Shown here one piece after another: positions 55,066-64,000 of a stretch of DNA of 64,000 bases (the first letter of the stretch is position 1; each line of letters starts with the position of its first letter). This DNA is from Sphingomonas sp. HMP6. Lineage in GTDB: Bacteria; Pseudomonadota; Alphaproteobacteria; Sphingomonadales; Sphingomonadaceae. The stretch spans positions 2,993,501 through 3,057,500 of the forward strand of contig NZ_AP022672.1 in assembly GCF_013374095.1 (NCBI RefSeq). The letters are read 5' to 3'. A program made the position numbers and the translations under genes. The notes under the pieces are model-generated. The model saw nothing but the letters and a program-made list of their open reading frames with translations. It had not been told where the DNA came from and did not search any database.

Positions 55066-55929
55066 TCACCGCCCCCGCAGCCCGTCGAACACTTCGGCAA
55101 AGCCCGGCTGGTTCGAATGCGCGATCCCCGAGCGCGCCGCTTCGATCACCAGCGGCTGCGGGTGGCCGTGGAGCGAGGCGATGATGATCTGCTTGACCAC
55201 ATGATAGATTGCGGCATCGGCCTCGATCACTTGCTTCAGCCGATTGGCGAGTGGCGCGACGATGCCGTACGCCAGCAACACGCCCATGAAGGTGCCGACC
55301 AGCGCCGACCCGATCATCGCGCCGAGAATCGCGGGCGGCTTGTCGATCGATCCCATCGTCTTCACCACGCCGAGCACGGCGGCGACGATGCCGAGCGCGG
55401 GCAGCGCATCGGCGAGCGATGAGATCGTGCCGTGCGGCCCTTCCACCTCGTGATGGTGCGTCTTGATCATGTTATCCATCACGTCCTCGACCGCATGGAC
55501 GTCGAGCGTGCCCGACGACACGACGACGAGACGCAGCGTATCGGCGATCAAATTGGTCAGCGTGTGGTCCGACAGTAGGCGCGGATATTCGGCAAAGACC
55601 GCCGATGAGCTCGGATCCTCGACATGCGGCTCAAGCGCGATCGGCCCCTCGGTGCGCAGCATCTTCATCAGCTTGCTGACCAAGAAGATGACGTCGAGAT
55701 AATCCTGTTTCTTATATTGCGGCCCCTTGAAGACCTTCATCACGCCGCCGCCGAGCGCCTTCAGCTCCTTCATCGAATTGCCGATGATCAGCGCGCCGAC
55801 CGCGGCGCCGCCGATGATCAGCATTTCGTGCGGGATCGCCTCCATCACGGGGCCAAGCGCGCCACCAGTGATCGCAAAACCACCGAAGATCATCACCAGC
55901 AGGACGACAAGGCCTATAATGGGAAACAT
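55066..55929 (-). CDS. motA: Flagellar motor protein MotA
   Basis: 287 residues. Four TM segments, two near the N-terminus (MFPIIGLVVLLVMIFGGFAI) and two near 170-215. The MotA signature is PALGIVAAVLGVVKTMGSID, followed by GSALVGTFMGVLLAYGIVAP. The cytoplasmic loop between TM2 and TM3 is long and charged. It forms the proton channel with MotB. No other flagellar gene is in the window, so the stator lies apart from the main flagellar cluster. Confidence 0.96.
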   Translation of the reverse strand: MFPIIGLVVLLVMIFGGFAITGGALGPVMEAIPHEMLIIGGAAVGALIIGNSMKELKALGGGVMKVFKGPQYKKQDYLDVIFLVSKLMKMLRTEGPIALEPHVEDPSSSAVFAEYPRLLSDHTLTNLIADTLRLVVVSSGTLDVHAVEDVMDNMIKTHHHEVEGPHGTISSLADALPALGIVAAVLGVVKTMGSIDKPPAILGAMIGSALVGTFMGVLLAYGIVAPLANRLKQVIEADAAIYHVVKQIIIASLHGHPQPLVIEAARSGIAHSNQPGFAEVFDGLRGR

Positions 55930-56103
55930 GGTCTGCGTTCTGCCCCTGCGCTGCGCGCGTCCGGTAGGACGCGATGCTCCGGGCTTACCCGCGATTTGGT
56001 ATTCAATCGGTTAACCACGGACCGCCGTAAATGCAGGGCGGGGATGACACGGCCCGGGTGAAATGCGAGGGAGCGCGGAGCTTTCACCAAGGGAAACGGC
56101 AGC

Positions 56104-56973
56104 ATGAAGAGCATCGGCGTGATCGGCGCAGGCCAGATGGGGGCGGGAATCGCCCAGGTTTCGGCGCAGGCCGGCTATCATGTGCTGCTGTCCGACGTCT
56201 CGCGCGAGCGCGCGGAGGCAGGCAAGGCCGGGATCGCCAAGCAGCTCGACCGCGCGGTGACCAAGGAAAAGATCACTCCGCAAGCGCGCGACGCCGCGCT
56301 CGCGCTGATCGAGCCGGTCGAGAGCGTTGCCGACATGGCCCCTGCGTTTCTCGTCATCGAGGCCGCGACCGAGCGCGAAGCCGTCAAGCGCGCGATCTTC
56401 GGCGAAGTCGGCAAGGTGCTGTCCGAGACCGCGATCCTCGCCAGCAACACCTCCTCGATCCCGATCACGCGGTTGGCGCAGGCTGCCCCCGATCCGGCGC
56501 GCTTCATGGGCGTGCATTTCTTCAATCCGGTGCCGGTGATGGGCCTAGTCGAGCTGATTCGCGGCCTCGCCACCAGCGATGCGACGGTCGATGCGGTCGA
56601 TGCCTATGTCGGCACGCTCGGCAAGCAAGTCGTGCGCGCCAACGATGCGCCGGGCTTTATCGTCAACCGCGTGCTGATGCCGATGCTCAACGAAGCGTGC
56701 TTTGCGCTGGGCGAGGGCGTGGCGAGCGTGCGCGATATCGATCTCGGCTGCCAGCTTGGCCTCAACCACCCGATGGGCCCGCTGACGCTTGCCGATTTCA
56801 TCGGGCTCGACACCTGTCTGGAAATCACCCGCGTGCTGTTCGAGGGGACGGGCGACCCCAAGTTCCGCCCGGCGCCAGTGCTGGTGAAGTACGTCGAAGC
56901 GGGCTGGTACGGCCGCAAGACCGGGCGCGGCTTTTACGATTATTCGGGGCCGGAGCCGGTGCCGACGCGGTGA
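56104..56973 (+). CDS. hbd: 3-hydroxybutyryl-CoA dehydrogenase
   Basis: 289 residues. An NAD-dependent enzyme interconverting 3-hydroxybutyryl-CoA and acetoacetyl-CoA. The N-terminal NAD fold has [20 protein letters not shown]; the catalytic region has [20 protein letters not shown] with the active-site His; the C-terminal helical domain has [40 protein letters not shown] and [16 protein letters not shown]. It is a stand-alone gene. The start has AAGGGAAACGGCAGC upstream. Confidence 0.95.
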   Translation: MKSIGVIGAGQMGAGIAQVSAQAGYHVLLSDVSRERAEAGKAGIAKQLDRAVTKEKITPQARDAALALIEPVESVADMAPAFLVIEAATEREAVKRAIFGEVGKVLSETAILASNTSSIPITRLAQAAPDPARFMGVHFFNPVPVMGLVELIRGLATSDATVDAVDAYVGTLGKQVVRANDAPGFIVNRVLMPMLNEACFALGEGVASVRDIDLGCQLGLNHPMGPLTLADFIGLDTCLEITRVLFEGTGDPKFRPAPVLVKYVEAGWYGRKTGRGFYDYSGPEPVPTR

Positions 56974-56988
56974 CGCGCCGCGCCGGGT

Positions 56989-57348
56989 CTACCGGAACCG
57001 CAGCAGATTATCGAACCCCGCATTGGCCTTGGTCATTTTCGCCAATTGGCGGAGGTACGCGCGGACATGCCGCTCGAACCGCACATCGTCATTGATCCCG
57101 GCCACGCGATAGTCCTCCTGGCCGATCAATGCCTTGATGCGTTTGGCCAGCGCATCCTGCGCTTCGGTCGAATCATCGGCGTGTAGCGTACGACAGACCC
57201 ATTCCTCGGCGGCGGCCTTGTCGTAATCGTCGCGTGATGCGTAGCCGGCCCGGTCGGCGGCCGCTTGATCCAGCTTTGCCGCAGCCAGTCGGCGTTCAAG
57301 CCATTTGCGGACTTGCGCTCCAGCCCAAACGGTCGACGGGTCGCTCAT
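56989..57348 (-). CDS. Hypothetical protein, 119 residues
   Basis: Starts at ATG 57348 (MSDPSTVWAGAQVRKWLERR), with AGGAG 6 bases upstream. All helical and charged, with no signal peptide or TM: RAGYASRDDYDKAAAEEWVC, LAKRIKALIGQEDYRVAGIN, KMTKANAGFDNLLRFR. I do not recognise the family. It stands between hbd (convergent) and the flavin reductase-like gene, with which it may be co-transcribed. Confidence 0.72.
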   Translation of the reverse strand: MSDPSTVWAGAQVRKWLERRLAAAKLDQAAADRAGYASRDDYDKAAAEEWVCRTLHADDSTEAQDALAKRIKALIGQEDYRVAGINDDVRFERHVRAYLRQLAKMTKANAGFDNLLRFR

Positions 57349-57419
57349 TGCTCGCTCCTTGGTGGCCGCGTCTGGCAGCGCCGCGCTCGGCCGCGTTCTT
57401 TCGGGAAATGCGCCGATCC

Positions 57420-58049
57420 CTAGGCCGGTCGGCGCATCTGGAACAAGGCGTCGTCGCGCACCTCGAAATAATCCGCCGCGCCGCCGCCGCGCAGGATCGG
57501 GTGGGCGGCGGCGGTGCGATAGCTGCCCTCCGCGATCAGATCGGGCGCGATGTGGATGCCGATCACTTCGCCCAGGATCAGCCAGGTCGTCAGTTCGGTT
57601 CCGGCGAGGTCGGTCAGGCGTAGCGTCTGGGTGTGGCGGCATTCGAACGCGACCGGACTGGCCGCGACGCGCGGTGCCGCGACAAGGCGCGAGGGGGCCG
57701 CTTCAAGCCCCCCGAGGGTGAATTCATCGACGTCCGGCGCGACCGTCGCCGAGCTTGCGTTCATCGCCTCGCCCAACGCGCGCGTGGCGAGGTTCCACAC
57801 GAATTCGCCCGTTTCGGTGATGTTGGCGGCGCTGTCCTTCCACCCGGTCGATGCGAAGCCGATGATCGGCGGGCGGTAATTGAACAGGTTGAAGAAGCTG
57901 TAGGGTGCGAGATTGCGCACGCCCGTCGCCGACAGCGTGCTGATCCAGCCGATCGGCCGCGGCGCGATGATCGCGTTGAGCGGATCATGCGCCAGGCCGG
58001 GGACGGTCTTGTGGCCATCGCGTGGCTCGTAGAAATGGTGCTGTCGCAT
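57420..58049 (-). CDS. Flavin reductase-like (FMN-binding split barrel) protein
   Basis: 209 residues from ATG 58049 (MRQHHFYEPRDGHKTVPGLA). The split-barrel FMN-binding fold is seen in NAIIAPRPIGWISTLSATGV, RNLAPYSFFNLFNYRPPIIG, FASTGWKDSAANITETGEFV and WNLATRALGEAMNASSATVA, ending with LRLTDLAGTELTTWLILGEV and IGIHIAPDLI. Members reduce free flavin for monooxygenases or detect aromatic compounds. The partner is unknown. It is divergent from the cytochrome b gene, with 106 bases for two promoters. Confidence 0.9.
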   Translation of the reverse strand: MRQHHFYEPRDGHKTVPGLAHDPLNAIIAPRPIGWISTLSATGVRNLAPYSFFNLFNYRPPIIGFASTGWKDSAANITETGEFVWNLATRALGEAMNASSATVAPDVDEFTLGGLEAAPSRLVAAPRVAASPVAFECRHTQTLRLTDLAGTELTTWLILGEVIGIHIAPDLIAEGSYRTAAAHPILRGGGAADYFEVRDDALFQMRRPA

Positions 58050-58155
58050 CCCGTAACGGTCTCCGGCGGTGGATTGGCGGTGTCGGACAGGGGCGATTGG
58101 CGTACACCCCGGAACCAGCGTAACCAAAGTCGATCCTGGACGAATAGGGACCTGC

Positions 58156-58938
58156 ATGACCGAAGCAAGCCTCGCTCCATCGCCCGAACCCGCCGCACCG
58201 GCGGTGGTTCCGCCGCCCGGCACCGCGCTGTATCGCCACCGGCTGACCACGCGCCTCTGGCATTGGGTCAATGTCGTGACGATCTTCATCATGATCGGCA
58301 GCGGGCTGACGATCCTCAACGCGCATCCGCATCTCTATTGGGGAGACTTCGGTGCCAATCCGGATCACCCATGGTTCAACCCGCCGCGCGCGCCGTCGTA
58401 TCTCACGATCCCGGCGGGCTATAACCTCGCGCTCGCGCGGCGCTGGCATCTCACCTTCGCCTTGGTGTTCGCGTTCGGGCTGCTGTTCTTCATGGTGTCG
58501 AGCCTGCTCAACAAGCATTTCCAGAAGGATTTGCGCATCCGGCTGAAGGAAATGGCCCCGGCGCATCTGTGGTTCGATGCCAAGGAACATGCAGCACTCC
58601 GTTTTCACGATCCGAAGAATCCCAACGCGCGCAACATCTTCCAGAAGCTCGCCTATGTAACCGCGATCTTCGTGCTGATCCCGGCGATGATCGTCTCGGG
58701 CCTTGCGCTGTCGCCGACGATGGCGGCGGCGTGGCCATGGGTACTCGATATCGTCGGCGGGCGCGCCTCGGCGCGATCGGTGCATTTCCTTGCCGCATCG
58801 GGGCTGGTGGTCTTCATTATCGTCCATGTCGCGCTGGTCATTCTGGCGGGGGCGTTCGGTGAGGTGAAATCGATGATCACCGGCTGGTGGACTGTGCCGG
58901 ACGATCACGGCGCGAAGACGCAGGAGCATGGAGCATGA
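58156..58938 (+). CDS. Cytochrome b561-type membrane protein
   Basis: 260 residues from ATG 58156 (MTEASLAPSPEPAAPAVV). Four to five TM helices. Haem-ligand histidines are likely in RHRLTTRLWHWVNVVTIFIM (TM1), LARRWHLTFALVFAFG (TM2) and SVHFLAASGLVVFIIVHVAL (TM4). It resembles the di-haem b-type subunits of formate dehydrogenase and thiosulfate reductase. Together with the overlapping molybdoenzyme gene (ATGA) it likely forms a membrane-anchored respiratory oxidoreductase passing electrons to or from quinone. Confidence 0.9.
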   Translation: MTEASLAPSPEPAAPAVVPPPGTALYRHRLTTRLWHWVNVVTIFIMIGSGLTILNAHPHLYWGDFGANPDHPWFNPPRAPSYLTIPAGYNLALARRWHLTFALVFAFGLLFFMVSSLLNKHFQKDLRIRLKEMAPAHLWFDAKEHAALRFHDPKNPNARNIFQKLAYVTAIFVLIPAMIVSGLALSPTMAAAWPWVLDIVGGRASARSVHFLAASGLVVFIIVHVALVILAGAFGEVKSMITGWWTVPDDHGAKTQEHGA

Positions 58939-59696
58939 GCGGCATCATCACGCGGCGGGCGTTGCTCACCACTGGTGCGCTCGGCGCGGGCGCGTTGCTT
59001 TCGGGGTGCGAGAAATTCGTGGCCAATCCGCTGGGGCGCAAGCTCGTCTTTTCCGGCGAGACGCTCAATTACCGGCTCGCGCGCGCGCTCACCAACCGCG
59101 ATTCGCTGGCGAAGGAATATCGCCCCGACCAAATGTCGCCGATCTTCCGCGTCAACGGCACCGCCAATCCCAATACGCCGACCTATAACGCGATGGTCGC
59201 GGAAAAATTCGCCAATTGGCGGCTGAAGGTCGGCGGACTGGTCAACCGACCGCTCGACATCTCACATCAGCAATTGCTGGCGATGCCCGCGCGCACGCAA
59301 ATCACGCGGCACGATTGCGTCGAGGGCTGGAGCGCGATCGGCAAATGGCACGGGCCGATGCTCGGCACGATCCTGCACGCGGCGGGGGTGCGCAGCACCG
59401 CGCGCTACATCGTGTTCACCTGCGCCGACCTCTATTCGGGCCATAACTATTACGAATCGATCGATCTGGTCGACGCGTTCCACCCCCAGACGATCCTCGC
59501 CTGGGCAATGAACGATGCCATCCTCAGCGTGGCGCACGGCGCACCCATCCGGCTGCGGGTCGAACGGCAACTTGGCTATAAAAATGCCAAATATGTGATG
59601 CAGATCGATGCGGTCGACTCGCTTGCCGGGATCGGCAAGGGCAAGGGCGGCTATTGGGAAGATGCGATCGATTACGATTGGTATGCGGGCATCTGA
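58935..59696 (+). CDS. Molybdopterin-dependent oxidoreductase, Tat lipoprotein
   Basis: 253 residues from ATG 58935. The leader has a twin arginine (ITRRALLTTG, residues 6-8) and a lipobox LLSGC ending at Cys25, so it should be Tat-exported and lipid-anchored. The sulfite-oxidase-fold core has TRHDCVEGWSAIGKWHGPML with molybdenum-ligand Cys128, IVFTCADLYSGHNYYESIDL, AWAMNDAILSVAHGAPIRL and RVERQLGYKNAKYVMQIDAV. Its cytochrome b partner overlaps upstream, as in MsrP/YedZ-like pairs, but this MPT fold and cytochrome differ from YedYZ. Substrate unknown. Confidence 0.9.
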   Translation: MSGIITRRALLTTGALGAGALLSGCEKFVANPLGRKLVFSGETLNYRLARALTNRDSLAKEYRPDQMSPIFRVNGTANPNTPTYNAMVAEKFANWRLKVGGLVNRPLDISHQQLLAMPARTQITRHDCVEGWSAIGKWHGPMLGTILHAAGVRSTARYIVFTCADLYSGHNYYESIDLVDAFHPQTILAWAMNDAILSVAHGAPIRLRVERQLGYKNAKYVMQIDAVDSLAGIGKGKGGYWEDAIDYDWYAGI

Positions 59697-59769
59697 TTTC
59701 CGTCGTGCAGTGCTGCCCAAAGCGATCGACCCCATTGCCGCGCTCGGACCGCGACTTTAGGAACGGGCC

Positions 59770-61002
59770 ATGGCTCTGATCGATCTTTTCCTCGCCCGCC
59801 GCGTTACGCATGGCACGCTCACCGTTCACCATGCCGATGGCAAGACACTGAATTTCGGTACGCCGACGCCGGGCTATCCCGACGTTGCGATCCGCTTCAC
59901 CGATGCGGGTGCGGCCGCGGCGATCGTCCGCGATCCGGGTCTCGGCGCGGGTGAGGCGTATATGAACGGTCGGCTGGTGGTCGAGCAGGGCGATGTCCGC
60001 GATCTTGTCCGGTTGCTGACGATGAACGATCCGTGGGAAGCGGGCAATAATGGCCTCGCCGCAGCGCCCTCGCGCCGCGCGGTGCAAGCGGTCACGCACC
60101 GCATCGGGCGGATCAATATGGCGCGCCGCTCGAAGCGCAACGTCGCGCACCATTACGATCTGTCGGACCGGCTCTATGATTTGTTCCTCGATGCTGACCG
60201 GCAATATAGCTGCGCCTATTATACCGACCCCGCCCACACGCTGGAGCGCGCGCAGGACGACAAGAAAGCGCATATCGCGGCCAAACTGGCGCTGAAGCCC
60301 GGCATGACCGTGCTCGACATCGGCTGCGGCTGGGGCGGGATGGCGCTGTACCTGCATCAGCATACCGGTGCCGAAGTGCTCGGCGTCACGCTGTCGGAGG
60401 AGCAATTGAAGGTCGCGCGCGAACGCGCGGCGGCAGCAGGTGTCGCTGACAAGGTGAAGTTCGAACTGATCGATTACCGCCACGTGACCGGCACGTTCGA
60501 CCGGATCGTCTCGGTCGGCATGTTCGAACATGTCGGGCCGGCGCATTACACGACGTTCTTCCGGCAATGCCGCGACTTGCTGAGCGATGACGGCGTGATG
60601 CTGCTCCACACGATCGGTCGCGCGGGCGGGCCGGGGGTGACCGACAAATGGACTACCAAGTGGATTTTCCCGGGCGGGTACAATCCGGCGCTGTCGGAGA
60701 TCATCTCGGCCAATGAAAGCCTGCGCTTCATGGTCACCGATGTCGAAGTGCTGCGGCTGCATTACGGTTATACACTCGATGCGTGGTACGACCGTGTGGT
60801 CGCCGCGCGCGAGCAGATCATCGCTTTGTACGACGAGAATTTCTACCGCATGTGGCAATTCTATCTGGCGGGTGCCGGCGCCGCGTTCCAGTTCGGCGGG
60901 ATGGTGAATTATCAGGTTCAGTTCGCCAAGAGCCGCCACACCCTGCCGATCACGCGCGACTATATAATGGAGATGGAGCAGAAATACCGCGCACAACGCT
61001 GA
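59770..61002 (+). CDS. cfa: Cyclopropane-fatty-acyl-phospholipid synthase
   Basis: 410 residues. It adds a methylene from SAM across the double bond of membrane lipids. The SAM motif is MTVLDIGCGWGGMALYLHQH. Other family marks are ARRSKRNVAHHYDLSDRLYD (N-terminal of the catalytic part), DRQYSCAYYTDPAHTLERAQ, VSVGMFEHVGPAHYTTFFRQ and WIFPGGYNPALSE. The start has AGGAACGGGCC upstream. The DUF2490 gene follows within 30 bases. Confidence 0.95.
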   Translation: MALIDLFLARRVTHGTLTVHHADGKTLNFGTPTPGYPDVAIRFTDAGAAAAIVRDPGLGAGEAYMNGRLVVEQGDVRDLVRLLTMNDPWEAGNNGLAAAPSRRAVQAVTHRIGRINMARRSKRNVAHHYDLSDRLYDLFLDADRQYSCAYYTDPAHTLERAQDDKKAHIAAKLALKPGMTVLDIGCGWGGMALYLHQHTGAEVLGVTLSEEQLKVARERAAAAGVADKVKFELIDYRHVTGTFDRIVSVGMFEHVGPAHYTTFFRQCRDLLSDDGVMLLHTIGRAGGPGVTDKWTTKWIFPGGYNPALSEIISANESLRFMVTDVEVLRLHYGYTLDAWYDRVVAAREQIIALYDENFYRMWQFYLAGAGAAFQFGGMVNYQVQFAKSRHTLPITRDYIMEMEQKYRAQR

Positions 61003-61031
61003 GCCGGTCTTCGCCTCGGGAGAAGAATCGA

Positions 61032-61715
61032 ATGACCGGATCGCATAGGGTAGCCGCTGCGGCGCTGACGCTGCTTGCCGCTTTTCCAACCCCCGCCTCC
61101 GCACAAGAGCAGGATGGCGAGGCGTGGGCGTCGTTCTGGGTCACGGCCCCGGTGTCGGGGAAGCTGCTCGGCTGGGTCGACCGGTCGCTGCGCGCCAGCG
61201 ATCACGGCACCGATTCGCCGACCGTGCTGATCCGGCCACTGGTCGGTGTGCAGGCGACCAAGTCGCTCAGCCTGTGGGGCGGCTATACCTATGTCCTCAC
61301 CAATCCCACCGGGCGCGCCGCCGTGCACGAGCATCGCGCGGTGCAACAGGCGATGTGGAACGTCGGCAAGGTCGCGGGCGGCACGTTGGTCTCGCGCACC
61401 CGGCTCGAACAGCGCTGGGTCGAGGGGCGGTCCGGGACCGGACACCGGCTACGCCAGATGTTCCGCTACGCGACGCCGATCGACCGACACAAGACGCAGT
61501 TCGTGCTGTCGAGCGAGACCTTCGTCGCGTTCAATTCCACCCCGTTCGGTCAGGCGGCGGGGTTCGATCAGGTGCGCAACTTCGTCGGTCTCAACGTCCC
61601 GCTCGCGCCGAAAGTCACCGCCGACATCGGCTATATGAACCGTTACATCCGCCGCCGCGGGGCGGAGGACCGGATGGACCATATCCTGCCGGTAACGCTG
61701 GTCGCCCGCTTCTGA
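61032..61715 (+). CDS. DUF2490 family outer-membrane/periplasmic protein
   Basis: 227 residues. A signal peptide of about 24 residues (ends ASA before QEQDGEA) is followed by a beta-rich sequence: EAWASFWVTAPVSGKLLGWV, LWGGYTYVLTNPTGRAAVHE, LVSRTRLEQRWVEGRSGTGH, RYATPIDRHKTQFVLSSETF and the C-terminal LPVTLVARF. This matches DUF2490, thought to form a small outer-membrane barrel; no function is proven. It follows cfa by 29 bases and is probably in its operon. Confidence 0.85.
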   Translation: MTGSHRVAAAALTLLAAFPTPASAQEQDGEAWASFWVTAPVSGKLLGWVDRSLRASDHGTDSPTVLIRPLVGVQATKSLSLWGGYTYVLTNPTGRAAVHEHRAVQQAMWNVGKVAGGTLVSRTRLEQRWVEGRSGTGHRLRQMFRYATPIDRHKTQFVLSSETFVAFNSTPFGQAAGFDQVRNFVGLNVPLAPKVTADIGYMNRYIRRRGAEDRMDHILPVTLVARF

Positions 61716-61805
61716 TCGTCGCCCGCGTGCGCATCCTTATTGTGCAGGCGGCGTTCGCGCCCTAGACGCGCTCGCGTTTCCTGTACGTCTCCGGAGCTGC
61801 CCGCC

Positions 61806-63023
61806 ATGACCGAGTCCATCAATCGCGTCGTTCTCGCTTATTCGGGCGGGCTCGATACATCCGTCATCCTGAAATGGCTGCAGCAGACCTATAAATGCGA
61901 GGTCGTCACCTTTACCGCCGATCTCGGGCAGGGCGAAGAGCTTGAGCCCGCGCGGAAAAAGGCCGAGGCGGCAGGCGTAAAGCCCGAGCATATCTTCATC
62001 GACGATCTGCGCGAGGAATTCGTGTCGGAATACGTCTTCCCGATGATGCGCGCCAACGCGCTGTACGAGGGCCTGTACCTGCTCGGCACCTCGATCGCGC
62101 GGCCGCTGATTGCCAAGCGACAGATCGAAATCGCGCGGATGCTCAACGCCGATGCGGTCAGCCACGGCGCGACCGGCAAGGGCAATGATCAGGTCCGCTT
62201 CGAACTCGGTTATTACGCACTCGCGCCCGACATCAAGGTGATCGCACCGTGGCGCGAATGGGATTTGACCAGCCGCACCAAGCTGATCGAATTCGCCGAA
62301 CAGCATCAGATTCCGGTGAGCAAGGACAAGCGCGGCGAAGCGCCGTTCTCGACCGACGCCAACATGCTGCACACCTCGTCCGAGGGCAAAGTGCTCGAGG
62401 ATCCGTGGGATGAAGTCCCCGATTACGTCTATTCGCGCACTGTCAATCCAGAGGATGCACCGAACGAGCCGGAAACGATTACGATCGATTTCGAGGGCGG
62501 CGACGGCGTGGCGATCAACGGCGTCGGCATGTCGCCTGCGACCTTGCTCGAAACGCTCAACGAAATGGGCCGGCGTCACGGCATCGGGCGGCTCGATCTG
62601 GTCGAGAACCGCTTCGTCGGCATGAAATCGCGCGGCATGTATGAGACGCCGGGCGGCACGATTTATCATCTGGCGCATCGCGGGATCGAGCAATTGACGC
62701 TCGATCGCGGTGCCGCGCATTTGAAGGACGAACTCGCGCCGCGCTATGCCGAGCTGATCTATAACGGTTTCTGGTTCAGCCCCGAGCGCGAGATGCTGCA
62801 AGCCGCGATCGACCATAGCCAGGCCAAGGTCACGGGCACCGTCCGGCTGAAGCTCTACAAGGGTTCGGTCAACGTGACCGGGCGCAAATCGCCGTATTCG
62901 CTGTATTCGGAGAAGGTCGTGACGTTCGAAGACGATCAGGGCGCGTATGACCAGCGCGATGCGGCGGGCTTCATCAAATTGCAGGCGCTCCGCTTGCGGC
63001 TGCTCGGGCGGCGCGACCGGTAA
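61806..63023 (+). CDS. argG: Argininosuccinate synthase
   Basis: 405 residues. It condenses citrulline and aspartate with ATP in arginine synthesis. The P-loop-like [20 protein letters not shown] is at the N-terminus; [40 protein letters not shown] and [20 protein letters not shown] are standard landmarks. The length and all regions match the family. A small Cys-rich gene follows 13 bases later. Confidence 0.97.
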   Translation: MTESINRVVLAYSGGLDTSVILKWLQQTYKCEVVTFTADLGQGEELEPARKKAEAAGVKPEHIFIDDLREEFVSEYVFPMMRANALYEGLYLLGTSIARPLIAKRQIEIARMLNADAVSHGATGKGNDQVRFELGYYALAPDIKVIAPWREWDLTSRTKLIEFAEQHQIPVSKDKRGEAPFSTDANMLHTSSEGKVLEDPWDEVPDYVYSRTVNPEDAPNEPETITIDFEGGDGVAINGVGMSPATLLETLNEMGRRHGIGRLDLVENRFVGMKSRGMYETPGGTIYHLAHRGIEQLTLDRGAAHLKDELAPRYAELIYNGFWFSPEREMLQAAIDHSQAKVTGTVRLKLYKGSVNVTGRKSPYSLYSEKVVTFEDDQGAYDQRDAAGFIKLQALRLRLLGRRDR

Positions 63024-63036
63024 GCGGGAGAGCGTA

Positions 63037-63231
63037 GTGAAGAACGGTGTCTGCTGCTTCTGTTCAAAGCCGGTCGACGAGATTGGCTTAGACCCGTGCA
63101 CCCTTTCGATTACGACGAATGGGGAAGGGGGGCAGTCATGGCCTTGCCATGCCGCTTGCCATCTCGAGCGGCTCGGCGATCTCCCCTACGCTAAAGATTT
63201 ATTCGAGGATACGACGGCAGGTACGGCCTAA
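63037..63231 (+). CDS. Small Cys-rich (zinc-binding-like) protein
   Basis: 64 residues from GTG 63037 with GGGAGAGC upstream. The N-terminus has CCFCSKPVDEIGLDPC and then SWPCHAACHLERL: two CxxC-like pairs plus a His, suggesting one zinc-finger-like site. I know no function. It is 13 bases after argG, so probably co-transcribed with it. Confidence 0.7.
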   Translation: MKNGVCCFCSKPVDEIGLDPCTLSITTNGEGGQSWPCHAACHLERLGDLPYAKDLFEDTTAGTA

Positions 63232-63257
63232 CCCCACCTTAACCCGCGCGCCGGTAC

Positions 63258-64000
63258 ATGTGTGGCATGGACCTCGACGACCTCCGCCGCACCCGGTTGG
63301 GCGACGTGCTGTGCGCGCTTGCGCTGGCCGTCGTGATGGCGGCGGGGTGGGCGTGGCGGGAATGGTCGGCGCTGTCGGCGTTGCGCTTGCCTGACACCGA
63401 TGATGTCATGCGCCTCCAGCAAATCCGCGATTGGCTCGGCGGGCAACGTTTTGCCGATCTGTCGCAGCACCGGCTCGGCGCGGCCCCTGGCCTGGCGATG
63501 CACTGGTCGCGCCTGCCCGATCTGGTGCCGGGCGCGATCATCCGCTCCCTCACCCCGTTGATCGGTAGCCATTCTGCCGAACTTACGGCCGTGATCGTGT
63601 GGCCGACGTTGTTGTTCGCGGCCGCGCTGGCGCTGACTGCGCGGATCGCGCGCGTTCTGGGCGGCGCGCAGGTCGCGCGGACCGCGATCGTGGTCGCCGC
63701 GGTCGCGTTTCCCGTCACGACGATCTTCCTGCCCGGGCGGATCGATCATCACGGGCTTCAAATCGTACTGCTGTTGATCATCGTGCGCTCGCTTATCTCG
63801 CGCCCGGCGATGGAGCCGGGTTTGGCGGCGGGCCTCGCTGCTGCCGCAAGCCTCGTCGTCGGGATGGAAACCGCGCCGCTGATCGTCGCCGCTGGCGCCG
63901 CGATGACGCTCGAATGGCTGCGCGCGCGTCCCGGTGCTGATGACCGGATGATGGGCTTCGGAATCGGGGTCGGCATGGGGCTGCTCGCGGCGTCGATCGT
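63258..64000 (+). CDS. Polytopic membrane protein, GT-C-like, cut by the right edge
   Basis: The first ~247 residues of a large integral-membrane protein (MCGMDLDDLRRTRLGDVLCA, or from the ATG at 63267). The N-terminal TM helix is followed by a loop with LRLPDTDDVMRLQQIRDWLG, an acidic motif recalling the first lumenal loop of GT-C glycosyltransferases or oligosaccharyltransferases, then many hydrophobic helices (TAVIVWPTLLFAAALALTAR, FLPGRIDHHGLQIVLLLIIV, VGMETAPLIVAAGAAMTLEW). The exact family is not resolvable from the part present. Confidence 0.75.
   Translation, partial: MCGMDLDDLRRTRLGDVLCALALAVVMAAGWAWREWSALSALRLPDTDDVMRLQQIRDWLGGQRFADLSQHRLGAAPGLAMHWSRLPDLVPGAIIRSLTPLIGSHSAELTAVIVWPTLLFAAALALTARIARVLGGAQVARTAIVVAAVAFPVTTIFLPGRIDHHGLQIVLLLIIVRSLISRPAMEPGLAAGLAAAASLVVGMETAPLIVAAGAAMTLEWLRARPGADDRMMGFGIGVGMGLLAASI

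Overview
The window is a high-GC chromosomal segment from an alphaproteobacterium, most likely a Sphingomonas or close relative. The evidence is a Shemin-pathway 5-aminolevulinate synthase, a MipZ division-site ATPase, a Coq4 protein, a TorF-type porin, a CHASE3 kinase cluster, dense ATGA/GTGA gene overlaps and sphingomonad-type palindromic repeats. The species call is inference. Almost all of the sequence is coding. I saw no phage, insertion sequence, CRISPR array or rRNA.

Layout. 1-4.1 kb: a cut-off acyltransferase, a chorismate mutase, and a leftward operon rpiB-glyA-small membrane protein-nrdR-trmJ. 4.2-6.2 kb: an ECF sigma / RskA-type anti-sigma / fasciclin envelope-stress module. 6.3-8.9 kb: a structured leader with an intrinsic terminator, then btaA-btaB (betaine-lipid synthesis) and a DUF3429 protein. 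8.9-16.3 kb: a 26-residue membrane peptide, hemA, murI, then plsY-dprA-membrane protein-topA. 16.4-24.3 kb: Sel1 protein, panC, mipZ, J-domain protein, phosphomannomutase, exonuclease, and a three-gene phospho-signalling cluster whose CHASE3 kinase carries an in-frame stop. 24.3-31 kb, leftward: methyltransferase, gyrB, a SpoIIAA/STAS-like gene, an EF-hand OmpA protein, recF, coq4. 31-37.5 kb: aguB, DUF4337, uracil-DNA glycosylase, folK, tRNA-Lys, a TorF porin with operator-like direct repeats, and an EnvZ/OmpR-like pair. 37.7-43 kb: a tiny secreted peptide, then a type-I-secretion-like operon (ABC half-transporter, HlyD, TolC) and a PAP2 phosphatase. 43-48.8 kb: ZnuD-like TonB receptor, galE, msrA, aquaporin, tsaC. 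48.8-56 kb: acyl-CoA dehydrogenase and alpha/beta hydrolase, a DUF482 acyltransferase, a polytopic GT-C-like protein, motB-motA. 56-64 kb: 3-hydroxybutyryl-CoA dehydrogenase, flavin reductase, cytochrome b561 with a Tat lipoprotein molybdoenzyme, cyclopropane synthase, DUF2490, argG, a Cys-rich mini-protein, and a polytopic protein cut by the right edge.

Most noteworthy: (i) the ABC protein at 38074-39777 has lost every nucleotide-handling motif yet sits intact and overlapping with HlyD and TolC partners; (ii) the structured leader with a mini-ORF and terminator before btaAB; (iii) a 103-bp palindromic element in frame inside tsaC; (iv) the nonsense codon in the CHASE3 kinase; (v) operator-like repeats before the TorF porin, coq4 and the ZnuD-like receptor.
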